Assembly (NCBI GenBank): GCA_963842975.1
Contig: CAWJIH010000001.1
Coordinates: forward strand, 105,721-169,720
DNA from: JACJWR01 sp963842975
GTDB taxonomy: Bacteria > Actinomycetota > Actinomycetes > S36-B12 > UBA10799
Length of the DNA: 64,000 nucleotides
Direction of reading: 5' to 3'
The notes beneath the pieces are model-generated. The model was not told the origin of the DNA and made no database searches. It saw only the letters and a list, made by a program, of their open reading frames with translations. The number at the start of each line of letters is the position of its first letter. Position 1 is the first letter of the stretch. Both the position numbers and the translations under genes were made by a program. Positions 27,379 to 36,328 of this stretch are shown here, piece by piece.

Positions 27379-29720
27379 GTCCCGACTTTACCGTCGGGGG
27401 TGCCGGTGGTGTTCTGGCGAGCCGTGCGCTTGAGGATTTCGACGAACCTCGTCGCGGTCTCAGCCGGACCGTCCTGCTGGGCCGCGAGGCGTCGACCTGC
27501 CTCCCCTAACTGCCGCCGCAGTCCGGGATCACTCAACGCGCCGAGCGCCGCAGCTGTGTCCATCGGATCGGCCTGCCGCACCACAAGCCCGGCCCCGCCC
27601 GTTGCCGAGTTAAGCCGGCGCGCCACTGAGCCCTGGCCGGCGTAGACAACAGGAACCCCGCCGAGCATTGCCTCCGACGCCACTGTGCTGTAGCCCTCTT
27701 GACTGGGTGCACGGGCTTCACCGGGCCTGGTGAGTACGCCGATCGCGTCGAACGCGCGCACGCATCTCCCCGCATCGGGTACGGAACCGAGAAACGTCAC
27801 GCGATTTGCCACGCCCATCGACTCGGCCAGGGTGCGAAGTCGGACGGCTTCCCCCGGCGTTGCGGGATCATCCTCGCCGATCACGACAATCTGCCAGCCC
27901 TCTGCGGCGGGGTAGGCAAGAGCCCGAATCGCGATATCCACCCCCTTGTACGGGACCAGTCGACTGATTGTGGCCAACGTCAGGCGCTCGTTGGGGTGAT
28001 AGCCATACCCGGTCAGCCAGCGCAGAGCCTCGTCGCGCCGGAATGGCTCCACAGGTTTCGCCGGCTCCACCACCTGCACATCCGGCTGTCCGGTGGCTTG
28101 GCCGAGTTCCTGCGATGCGGCCACGACGGCGCTGCTGAGTCGGCCCAGCGGCCGGGCGAGGGATGTATCAAACGAATGATCGTGTTTGACCCAAACCGTG
28201 GGTAAACCCAGGAGTCGCGCCGGAAGCACCGCGGCAGCTTGTGCCTTCACCCCATTGCACACCACGACCTGGGGCCTGGTACGCCGAAGGATCCTGTGCA
28301 AGCGAACTCCGGCGAGCCCAATGGCGGCAGGACTGGCACCAGTCGGTAGCACCGTCACGGGGAATCCGAGCGCCTCTAGGTGTGTGCGCAAATCACCGTC
28401 GGCCAACATGACCACATGCCGCCAGATCTCTGGTGATTCATCCATCATCGAGCGCAGCCACAACTCGGCCCCCCCGGAAGCGGCACCGAACGGTGTCACC
28501 ACCAACACCCTGAGGGGTTCGTCCTCGCCATGCTCCACCGCGCAAGCCGATCGCGAGTCCTCTGGCTCAGCCGATGTAAGCGACGCGGCCGGCTGGGCAA
28601 CGCCGTTGAAGACTGCCACCATCTGCGCGGCGACAGCTGCCGCGTCGGGAGTGGCTTGCGCGACGGCTCGGCCGCGGTCTCCCATCGTCGAGCGCGTGAG
28701 CGGATCGGACAGTTCGCCCAGCGCACGCGCGGTAGCGAGGGGATCTGCAGGTCGCACCACGATGCCAGCCGGACCGGCGGGAGTGTCGATTCGACGAGCG
28801 ATTGGCCCCTCCCCAGCGACAATCACCGGCAGACCCGCGAGCATGGCCTCGGTCGCGGTGATGCCGTAGCCCTCACGTTGGGGCGCGTTGGCCTGGCCGG
28901 GCCGAGTGAGCACCGCGAGGGCATCGAAGGCTGCCAGGTAGCGCCCGGCAGCGGCCACCGATCCGGCGAAGGTGACGCGGTCGGACACACCGAGCTCTTG
29001 GGACAAGCCGATCAGGCGTTGCTGTTCACCCGGGGTGGCTGGGTCGTCGGCGCCTATTGCGACCAATCGCCATCCCGCTGCGGGCGGATATGCCAGGGCA
29101 CTGATAGCGATGTCGACGCCCTTGTAGGGCACCAGCCGGCCGACCATCACCAAGGTCGGGTGCTCGACGGCGACAGGCGGCAATGCTGGCGCCAGTTGGG
29201 CCAACGCTTCCTGCGCGGCCGAGCGGCCAAGCGGTGCAGATGGACGTTCCGGTTCGATGACCACCACATCGTCTCGACGCACTGCCCGACCCACTTCGGC
29301 TGCCGTCGCCACCACCCGGGTGGATAGCCCACCCAGTAGCGGCACCAGAGTCGAATCGAACGAATGGTCGTGCTTGACCCAGACCGAAGGGATGCCCAAC
29401 ACCAGTGCCGGGCCGGCGACCGCTGCCTGCGCCTTCACCCCGTTGCCCATCACCACATCTGGGCGATGTGCGCGGAGGTCGGCCAGCACCCAACTCTTTG
29501 CTTTGGCCAGCGCAACCGCGCTGGCCCCGACCGGGTTCACTGCTGTGTCCACCCCAAGTTCGACCAAACGTTCGACCAGTGGCCCCTGCTGCAGCACCAG
29601 CACCCGGAAGCGCACTTCCGGCGCGTGTGCGATGAGGGACAGGAGCCACTGCTCGGATCCGCCAGCGTCGGTGCCGAACGAAGTCACGACTGTAACGTCG
29701 AGGGGCACTTGAACCGTCAT
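27375..29720 (-). CDS. Double glycosyltransferase family 4 (tandem duplication in one chain)
   Basis: 781 residues from ATG 29720; a TTG 39 bases upstream is the alternative. The chain contains two complete GT4 modules, about residues 1-380 and 400-781, strongly alike: VVTSFGTDAGGSEQWLL / VVTPFGAASGGAELWLR; SVWVKHDHSFDSTL / TVWVKHDHSFDTSL; GRLVPYKGVDIAISALAYP / SRLVPYKGVDIAIRALAYP; AVLTRPGQANAPQREGYG / GVLTRPGEARAPSQEGYS. Both halves keep the GT4 nucleotide-binding core, so both may be active. The linker is short and acidic. It could add two identical or related sugars in sequence. It is co-translated with the polymerase-like gene. Confidence 0.88.
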   Translation of the reverse strand: MTVQVPLDVTVVTSFGTDAGGSEQWLLSLIAHAPEVRFRVLVLQQGPLVERLVELGVDTAVNPVGASAVALAKAKSWVLADLRAHRPDVVMGNGVKAQAAVAGPALVLGIPSVWVKHDHSFDSTLVPLLGGLSTRVVATAAEVGRAVRRDDVVVIEPERPSAPLGRSAAQEALAQLAPALPPVAVEHPTLVMVGRLVPYKGVDIAISALAYPPAAGWRLVAIGADDPATPGEQQRLIGLSQELGVSDRVTFAGSVAAAGRYLAAFDALAVLTRPGQANAPQREGYGITATEAMLAGLPVIVAGEGPIARRIDTPAGPAGIVVRPADPLATARALGELSDPLTRSTMGDRGRAVAQATPDAAAVAAQMVAVFNGVAQPAASLTSAEPEDSRSACAVEHGEDEPLRVLVVTPFGAASGGAELWLRSMMDESPEIWRHVVMLADGDLRTHLEALGFPVTVLPTGASPAAIGLAGVRLHRILRRTRPQVVVCNGVKAQAAAVLPARLLGLPTVWVKHDHSFDTSLARPLGRLSSAVVAASQELGQATGQPDVQVVEPAKPVEPFRRDEALRWLTGYGYHPNERLTLATISRLVPYKGVDIAIRALAYPAAEGWQIVVIGEDDPATPGEAVRLRTLAESMGVANRVTFLGSVPDAGRCVRAFDAIGVLTRPGEARAPSQEGYSTVASEAMLGGVPVVYAGQGSVARRLNSATGGAGLVVRQADPMDTAAALGALSDPGLRRQLGEAGRRLAAQQDGPAETATRFVEILKRTARQNTTGTPDGKVGT

Positions 29721-29983
29721 TTCGGCACCCAGTTGGGCTGTTCCGGGTTCCGGCCACAATCACACCTACGGTCTGGGAAAGTCGACATGGCGGTGAGCGA
29801 TCCTCTCGCTGGGACGCGGGTTTGTCTGCACTCTTCCATGGCCGCGAACGCAACGCGCGGCCCGGCAACGACTGAGGACCCGAGGGCCGACAGTTCCACG
29901 TCGCCGCGCAGTTCCGTAGACCGAGCAACAGCACCGCCCACAGCGTAGGTTGGTGTACCACCCTTGAACGAAGGATCTACCAC

Positions 29984-31555
29984 GTGGCTACCACTTCGAT
30001 GAGCGTCCAGGACGCGCTCTGGTTGACGATGGACCGACCGAACAATCTCATGGTGGTCGATGGCGCAATGATGCTCCGCGGCGTTCCCGACCATGATTCG
30101 GTGCGCGAGGTATTCGCCGACGTGGTGCGTAAGTTCCCGGTATTCGGCCGCCGCCCGGTGAAATCTGGCCTTGGTTGGGCCTGGCAAGACGATCCCGATT
30201 TCGACATTGAGGCGCACCTGAATCGCGTCGAATTTGACGACCCCATCACGATGGCCGAGGTGCAGGCGTTTCTTGCCGAGAAGCGCTCGGTTCCGATGCC
30301 CAAGGATCGTCCGCTGTGGACGTCGTTCCTGCTTCATCCGGTTCAGTTGTCCGACGGCACCTTGGGTTCGGCCTCGGTCAGCCGATTCCACCACTCCATC
30401 GCCGATGGCGTGCGACTCACCCAGGTGATGTTGGGCATGTGTGAATCCGACGGAGCCGATGTTGCGGCCAAGGTGCACCGTAAGGGTGTGCAGCGACCCA
30501 AACCCGGCGCGGACGCTGTTGCCACCCACCATTCGGTGGCCGACACCGTGCTACACGCCGCGGGGGACGCCGGATCCGCGGTGGCGCATGCCGCGGGTGA
30601 GGCTGGATCCGCGGTGGCGCACGGAGTCGGTGGCCTGGTATCCGGTGCCGCTCACGCTGTTCGACACCCCCTCGAAGCCGTCACGCACGCCCCGGAGATG
30701 GTCGCCTCGGCGCTCTCGACAGGAATGCACGGGGTGGAGGACGGATTCGAATTGGTCCGCCACCCAGACCGGCTGCTCGACGCCCTGGAGACCCTTGGTG
30801 TGGAGAACTACCGCGGCACCAACGACATGTCCTCAGTCACCAAGCTTGCACTTGCCTCGTCGCCGAGGACTGTGTGGTCCGGTGAGCCGAGCACCACCAA
30901 GGCACTGGCCTGGTCTGATCCGATCCCGCTCGATCAGATCAAGACGATTGGCCGAAATTCCGGCGCCACCGTGAACGACGTCCTGCTCGCCTCGATCGCA
31001 GGTGGCCTTCGCCGATACCTCACCGACGCCGGCGAGGAACTCGACGAAGTGGTGTGGATGGTGCCGGTCAACCTCAAACCGTTCGAGGACAATCTGCCCG
31101 AGGACCTTGGCAACTACTTCGCGCTGGTATTCGTACCGATGCCGCTGGACGTGGCGGACCCGGCCGAGCGGCTTTCCCAGATGCACCACCGGATGGAGCG
31201 CATCAAGAACTCAGACGAAGCGGTGCTGACCTTTGGCCTACAACGGGTGGTGTCGACATCCCCAGGCCAAATCGCCTACTTCCTCACCAACTTCTTCGCA
31301 AACAAGGCCGTTGGGGTGCTCACCAACGTTCCGGGCCCCACGTCGCTACTGACGTTCGCGGGTGAACATGTGCATCAGGTGGTCGGATTTGCTCCGTGTT
31401 CGGGCAACCAGCCGATGACGGCCACCATCTTCAGTTACAACGGGCACGTCACGGTCGGTTTCGCCACAGATGCGTACTTGCTGCCGAACCCTGACACACT
31501 TGCGTCCTACGTTGTTGCGGATCTGATCGACATGGGAGTGCAACTGCCCGCCTGA
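29984..31555 (+). CDS. Wax ester synthase / diacylglycerol acyltransferase (WS/DGAT)
   Basis: 523 residues from GTG 29984, with AAGGA eight bases upstream. The catalytic motif HHSIADG is at residues 136-142 (HHxxxDG). Other family marks are SVQDALWLTMDRPNNLM at the N-terminus, NDVLLASIAGGLRRYL and the late TNVPGP. It joins acyl-CoA to long alcohols or diacylglycerol at the inner membrane or lipid-body surface. Between the two domains is an Ala/His-rich insertion that includes a 33-base tandem repeat. It is the first gene of a probable operon with an SDR and an AAR-like reductase, which could supply the fatty alcohol. Confidence 0.92.
   Translation: MATTSMSVQDALWLTMDRPNNLMVVDGAMMLRGVPDHDSVREVFADVVRKFPVFGRRPVKSGLGWAWQDDPDFDIEAHLNRVEFDDPITMAEVQAFLAEKRSVPMPKDRPLWTSFLLHPVQLSDGTLGSASVSRFHHSIADGVRLTQVMLGMCESDGADVAAKVHRKGVQRPKPGADAVATHHSVADTVLHAAGDAGSAVAHAAGEAGSAVAHGVGGLVSGAAHAVRHPLEAVTHAPEMVASALSTGMHGVEDGFELVRHPDRLLDALETLGVENYRGTNDMSSVTKLALASSPRTVWSGEPSTTKALAWSDPIPLDQIKTIGRNSGATVNDVLLASIAGGLRRYLTDAGEELDEVVWMVPVNLKPFEDNLPEDLGNYFALVFVPMPLDVADPAERLSQMHHRMERIKNSDEAVLTFGLQRVVSTSPGQIAYFLTNFFANKAVGVLTNVPGPTSLLTFAGEHVHQVVGFAPCSGNQPMTATIFSYNGHVTVGFATDAYLLPNPDTLASYVVADLIDMGVQLPA
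30554..30619 (+). repeat. Two near-identical 33-base tandem repeats inside the WS/DGAT gene
   Basis: Copy 1 is 30554-30586 and copy 2 is 30587-30619. Each codes for HAAG(D/E)AGSAVA. They differ at a few bases and keep the frame, so they lengthen the linker between the two WS/DGAT domains. Confidence 0.8.
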
Positions 31556-31613
31556 CCCGTCGATGATGAACCGAGTTCCCACCGTCAACCCCCGTCAGTT
31601 AGGACCCCACCCT

Positions 31614-32711
31614 ATGACCTCGCTGCTGATGACCGGATTCCCCGGATTCCTCGGTTCGGCGTTGCTGCCGTTGATTCTCGCTCGACCGGAGCGGGACGAC
31701 TGGCGCGCAGTGTGCCTGGTGCAGCAGCGCCACATGGGCACCGCAGAAGAACGCCTCGCCGAACTCACCGAAGCGCATCCGCACGTGGCGAACCGTGTTG
31801 AATTGATCACCGGCGACATCACCGAGGCCGACCTGGGTATCGCGGCTGACGTCCGCACCGACCTGGATGACATTGCCGAGATCTGGCACCTCGCTGCGGT
31901 CTACGACCTGGCAGTACCCGAGGAAATCGCGCACAAGGTCAATGTCGAAGGCACCGCAAATGTGCTCGCCTTCTGCGCCTCTCTGCCCGATTTCTCCCGT
32001 TTGCAATACGTGAGCACGTGCTACGTCAGCGGCAGTTACTCAGGCGAGTACCCAGAAGACGAGTTGGATACCGGCCAGACGTTCCGCAACCACTACGAGT
32101 CCACCAAGTTTGAGGCCGAGCGTCTGGTGCGCCAGGCGATGACCGGCGGGCTGTCGGCCACCATCTACCGACCGGGCATCGTGGTGGGTGACTCCCAGAC
32201 CGGCGCCACCCAAAAGTACGACGGACCATACTTCCTGGCATCGTTCCTACGGCGCCAGCCACCGCTAGCGGTGGTCCCCGCGGTGGGTAACCCAGACGAA
32301 GTCAAAGTGTGCCTGGTGCCGCGCGACTTCGTGGTTGCGGCGATGGACCAACTTTCGGTGATGCCGGAGTCGGTGGGCAAGACCTACGCCCTGACGGATC
32401 CGAACCCCCCGACTTCCCGGGAACTCGTTGACACCTTCGCTGAGCATCTCGGAAAAAAGGTGGTGTGGGTGCCGCTGCCGCTGGGCCCGACCCGCACGCT
32501 GGTCGACAAGGTGCCCGGCGTGGAGTGGCTCATCGGCATTCCGGCCGAGGGGCTGGACTACTTCGCCTCCGACACCACCTACGCAACCGACAACACCACA
32601 AATGACCTGGCCGGCACCGGTGTGTCCTGCCCGGCGTTCGAGGATTACGCCCCGCGCCTGCTCGACTACATGATCGCCCACCCCGAATTCGACTCCTCGG
32701 CAATGGTCTGA
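31614..32711 (+). CDS. Extended SDR, fatty-acyl-reductase/thioester-reductase-like
   Basis: 365 residues from ATG 31614, which has AGGA ten bases upstream; an in-frame ATG at 31563 has no such site. Nucleotide-binding MTGFPGFLGSALL at the start, then EIWHLAAVYDL, the active-site STCYVSG and Y-x3-K in HYESTK. This is the NAD_binding_4-like branch of extended SDRs, which includes fatty acyl-CoA reductases and terminal thioester reductase domains. Between a wax ester synthase and an AAR-like gene it most likely makes the aldehyde or alcohol for ester synthesis (inference). Spacing is 58 bases to the first and 17 to the next gene. Confidence 0.8.
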   Translation: MTSLLMTGFPGFLGSALLPLILARPERDDWRAVCLVQQRHMGTAEERLAELTEAHPHVANRVELITGDITEADLGIAADVRTDLDDIAEIWHLAAVYDLAVPEEIAHKVNVEGTANVLAFCASLPDFSRLQYVSTCYVSGSYSGEYPEDELDTGQTFRNHYESTKFEAERLVRQAMTGGLSATIYRPGIVVGDSQTGATQKYDGPYFLASFLRRQPPLAVVPAVGNPDEVKVCLVPRDFVVAAMDQLSVMPESVGKTYALTDPNPPTSRELVDTFAEHLGKKVVWVPLPLGPTRTLVDKVPGVEWLIGIPAEGLDYFASDTTYATDNTTNDLAGTGVSCPAFEDYAPRLLDYMIAHPEFDSSAMV

Positions 32712-32728
32712 GGCGAAAGGTACACACC

Positions 32729-34786
32729 ATGACAGACACTTCCGACCCAGCGGTCATCGTCAATGTCAGCCTGGCAACCTCAGAACGCGACTACACCGCG
32801 GATGTCGAATTCGCGGATCAGTCATTTAGGTTGATGCGCCTGGGCACGGATGGCGACGTCAACCTGGCTGAACAGTTGGTACGCGACTGGGCCGATTCGG
32901 CCGACGCGATCGCGGTCACCGGAATTCGTGAGGCACGTGCCGCCGGACTCTACGACGGCGACATCGCCGCGGTGGAGAAGGTGCGCAAGGCCACCGATGC
33001 GGTGGTGGTCTCGGACGGCCACGCACTGCGGGACGTGCTCTCGGAGTGGGCGATCCGGGAAGTCAACAACGAGATGCCGGGCTACTTCACAAACGCCCGG
33101 GTGTTGGTGTTGGGTAGCGGCAACCACGAGCGGGCGGTGAACAGCCTCGCCGAACATACCGACAACATTGAGTTCGCCGACCCACTGCTACGTCTGGACA
33201 TTCCGGGGAAACTGCGTAGCAATGCCGTGCTGGGCATCGCCGCGGACGTTTCGATGTGGCCGCTGCGCAAACTGCCCGGTTTCCTCCAATCCCAGATCAA
33301 GGCCCCTGGTGCCGGCGTCAGTAGCTTGCTGGCCCGTCGCGGAGTGGCCGACAAGGACGTCATCGTCGGCACTTTCGAGGAGATCGAGTCGTTTGGTTTC
33401 GCTTCGCTCGCTGGGAAGGCGTTGGTCACTTCGTCGGTGTCCGAAGAACGCCTCGCCTACTACCAGGCCCTTGACGTCGACATGGTTCTTGACTACGCCC
33501 CGCAACCTTTTGCCGATGTGACCATCAACGCCGCCACGCTGGAGGCGATGATGAAGGCGTTGGCCAGCGGCGCCTCTGGCCGGCTCACCGACGACGACCT
33601 GCTCGACATGATCGTCTCCTCTGGGCTGCAGCCGCGCATCCTCTACCCGAACGGTTTCCGCCGCAAGAGCCGTTTCGCCTTCGTGATTCATCCGCTGTCG
33701 CAGGAGTACTTCCGGGCGGTCGAACCACTGGGAACCATCGCCAAGTATTCACCTTCGGCGGTGATGGACGTGGTGGAAAAGGCCATGGCCTACAGTCCCC
33801 CATTCATGTTCTCCCACGTCACCGGCGTCACCTCGCCCACCGGCGCGGAAGCCGAGGGGTGGCTCATCACCGTGGGTGGGACGCCGAAGGAACTGATGTC
33901 ACACAGCCCGGAGTTCACCTACGGCCGGCTGCTGGCCGCTGCCGACATGGCGAAGAAGCTCGGGGCCCAGGTCATGGGCCTGGGTGCTTTCACCAAGGTG
34001 GTCGGCGATGCCGGAGTCACGGTGGCGAAGCGGGCTCCGCTGCCCATTACCACCGGCAACTCCTACAGCGCGTCGGGGGCGCTCTGGGCTGCGCATGACG
34101 CGCTGAACCGACTCGGCCTCGCCGAGACCGACGACGAGGGCAGGTTCCGTGGCAAGGCGATGGTGGTGGGTGCTACCGGAGCTATCGGCTCGGTGTGCTC
34201 GCGACTGTTGGCGCTGGCCTGCGACGAACTGGTGCTGGTGTCCCCCGAGTCCGCCAAGTTGCTCGCGCTCAAACAAGACATCGAACGGGAGAACCCACGC
34301 GCGCAGATCGTCGTGGCAGCGACACCGGTCGACTACCTGCCGGAGATGGACGTGATCGTCACAGCCACCTCCGGGGCTGGCAAGCGGGTACTCGACATCA
34401 TGGCCGTCAAGCCTGGGTGTGTGATCACTGACGTCGCCCGGCCGCTGGACTTGTCCGCGGAAGATGTGGCCAAACGCCCAGACGTCCTCGTCGTGGAATC
34501 GGGCGAGATCGAACTGCCCGGTGACGTGCACATGAAGGACATCGGCCTGCCACACGGGGTGGCGTACGCCTGTTTGGCCGAAACCGTGGTGCTGGCGCTG
34601 GAAGGCCGCTACGAGACCTTCACCATCGGCCGCAACATCGAGTGGGAAAAGGTGAAGGAGATCTACCAACTCGGGCTCAAGCACGGTATGCGCCTGGCAA
34701 CAATCTCGGGAGTCAACGGTGTCTACACCGACGAGATGATCGCCGATATCCGCGAGCGTGCGAAGGCTGCCCTAGCGAAGGCCTAA
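32729..34786 (+). CDS. Long acyl-ACP-reductase (AAR)-like protein with an N-terminal domain of unknown function
   Basis: 685 residues. From about residue 330 onward it resembles cyanobacterial long-chain acyl-ACP reductase: LGAFTKVVGDAGVTVAKRA near 415, ITTGNSYSASGALWAA, Rossmann VVGATGAIGSVCSRLL near 478, LPEMDVIVTATSGA, and GLKHGMRLA near the C-terminus. In the Synechococcus enzyme (about 340 residues) the catalytic Cys lies just after the glycine motif; here a Cys sits one place earlier and a Ser in that spot. The N-terminal 330 residues (with VTGIREARAAGLYDGDI, VVVSDGHALRDVLSEWA, VLVLGSGNHERAV) match nothing I know. Predicted to reduce a fatty acyl thioester to aldehyde for wax ester formation. 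Confidence 0.7.
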   Translation: MTDTSDPAVIVNVSLATSERDYTADVEFADQSFRLMRLGTDGDVNLAEQLVRDWADSADAIAVTGIREARAAGLYDGDIAAVEKVRKATDAVVVSDGHALRDVLSEWAIREVNNEMPGYFTNARVLVLGSGNHERAVNSLAEHTDNIEFADPLLRLDIPGKLRSNAVLGIAADVSMWPLRKLPGFLQSQIKAPGAGVSSLLARRGVADKDVIVGTFEEIESFGFASLAGKALVTSSVSEERLAYYQALDVDMVLDYAPQPFADVTINAATLEAMMKALASGASGRLTDDDLLDMIVSSGLQPRILYPNGFRRKSRFAFVIHPLSQEYFRAVEPLGTIAKYSPSAVMDVVEKAMAYSPPFMFSHVTGVTSPTGAEAEGWLITVGGTPKELMSHSPEFTYGRLLAAADMAKKLGAQVMGLGAFTKVVGDAGVTVAKRAPLPITTGNSYSASGALWAAHDALNRLGLAETDDEGRFRGKAMVVGATGAIGSVCSRLLALACDELVLVSPESAKLLALKQDIERENPRAQIVVAATPVDYLPEMDVIVTATSGAGKRVLDIMAVKPGCVITDVARPLDLSAEDVAKRPDVLVVESGEIELPGDVHMKDIGLPHGVAYACLAETVVLALEGRYETFTIGRNIEWEKVKEIYQLGLKHGMRLATISGVNGVYTDEMIADIRERAKAALAKA

Positions 34787-34814
34787 CCTGCTCGGGATCC
34801 GCTAGCATTCCCCG

Positions 34815-36306
34815 GTGTCTTCCCCCGATCCGGCCACGGCCGACCAGGCCGTTTCGGGGGACACGACCCCGCAGCCGGTTCGACCGCTGGTTCCGACTCA
34901 CCGAGCGAGGTTCGACCTACGGTCAGGAGATTCGTGGCGGTGTCGTCACGTTCTTTGCCATGGCCTACATCGTGGTGCTCAATCCGCTGATCATCGGCAC
35001 CGCGACCGACGTCAACGGGCAATACCTGGGCGGCACCACCGACGAGCAACTTTCGATCGCCATGGTCACCGCGGCCACCGCGCTGGTGGCCGGGGTGATG
35101 ACCATCGTGATGGGCATATTCGGGCGCTTCCCGGTGGCAATCGCAGCAGGCTTGGGCCTCAATGGCTACATCGCCTACACCTTGGCACCGCAAATGACCT
35201 GGCCGCAGGTGATGGGCCTGGTGGTGCTTGAGGGTGTGGTGATCCTGGTATTGGTGGTCACCAAGCTTCGGGCGGCCGTGTTCCATGCCCTGCCGCATGA
35301 CCTGAAGTACGCGATCGGGGTGGGCATCGGGCTCTTCCTCACCATGATCGCGCTGGTGGACGCCGGCGTGGTCCGGCCGGGATCGCCACTGCTGTCGTTC
35401 GGTGTGGGTGGGCAACTACTTGGCTGGCCAATTTTCGTGTTTACCGCCGGCCTGCTGTTCATGATCGTGCTCGTGGTGCGCCGGGTTGCCGGTGCACTGC
35501 TGATCGGCATCATCGCGACTGCGTTGCTGGCGATCGTTGTCGAGGCGATCACCGGGGCCGGTGCCCGAAGCGAGGAGAACCCCACCGGTTGGGCGCTGAC
35601 CGTACCGCGGCTGCCCAGTGAAGTGGTCGATCCGCCGAACTTCGGGCTGCTGGGACAGTTCAGCCTGTTCGGGGCGTTCACCAGCATCGGAGTGATCGCT
35701 GCCGGGTTGGCCCTGTTCTCGTTGGTGCTCAGCGACTTCTTCGACACCATGGGCACCGCCTTCGGGCTAGCGGCCGAGGCCGACCTGCTCGATGAGAACG
35801 ACGATGTGCCCGAACTGGAGTCGATCCTGGTGGTCGATGCGGCCGCGGCGATCGCCGGCGGGGCGGCTTCGGTGTCGTCGAATACGTCGTTCATCGACTC
35901 CGCGGCCGGTATCGGCGAGGGGGCGCGCACCGGCATCGCCTCGTTGGTGACCGGAGGGCTGTTTCTCTTGGCCATGTTCGTCGCACCGCTAGTTGCCGTG
36001 ATCCCGCAGGAAGCGGCAACACCGGCGTTGGTGATCGTGGGATTCCTGATGATGACCCAGGTCCGGAATATCGACTTCACCGACTACACGGTCGGAATAC
36101 CGGCCTTCCTCACCATCGTGCTGATGCCCTTCACCTACTCGATCGTCAACGGCATTGGCGCCGGCGCCATCAGTTTCGTGGTGTTGATGTGGGCGACCGG
36201 CCGGGCCCGCCAGGTGCACTGGCTGATGTGGGGCATCGCATCGGTGTTCGTGGTCTATTTCGCTCTCGGCCCGATCGAGTCGACCCTAGGAGTTCTCGGC
36301 CGGTGA
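34815..36306 (+). CDS. NCS2 purine permease (AzgA-like), apparent +1 frameshift near the start
   Basis: The conserved protein reads FDRWFRLTERGSTYGQEI, then FFAMAYIVVLNPLI, GLGLNGYIAYTL, DFFDTMGTA and SSNTSFIDSAAGIGEGARTG (given in parts), which is the hypoxanthine/guanine permease family with about 13 helices. That frame has no ATG, GTG or TTG before its first motif. The only good start is GTG 34815, one frame away (SSPDPATADQAVSGD). A single extra base between 34850 and 34885, for example in the run GGGGG at 34856-34860, would join the two. I annotate the gene from that GTG as probably intact in the cell. Confidence 0.82.
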
Positions 36307-36328
36307 CGCGCCGTGGGAGAATCCACCC

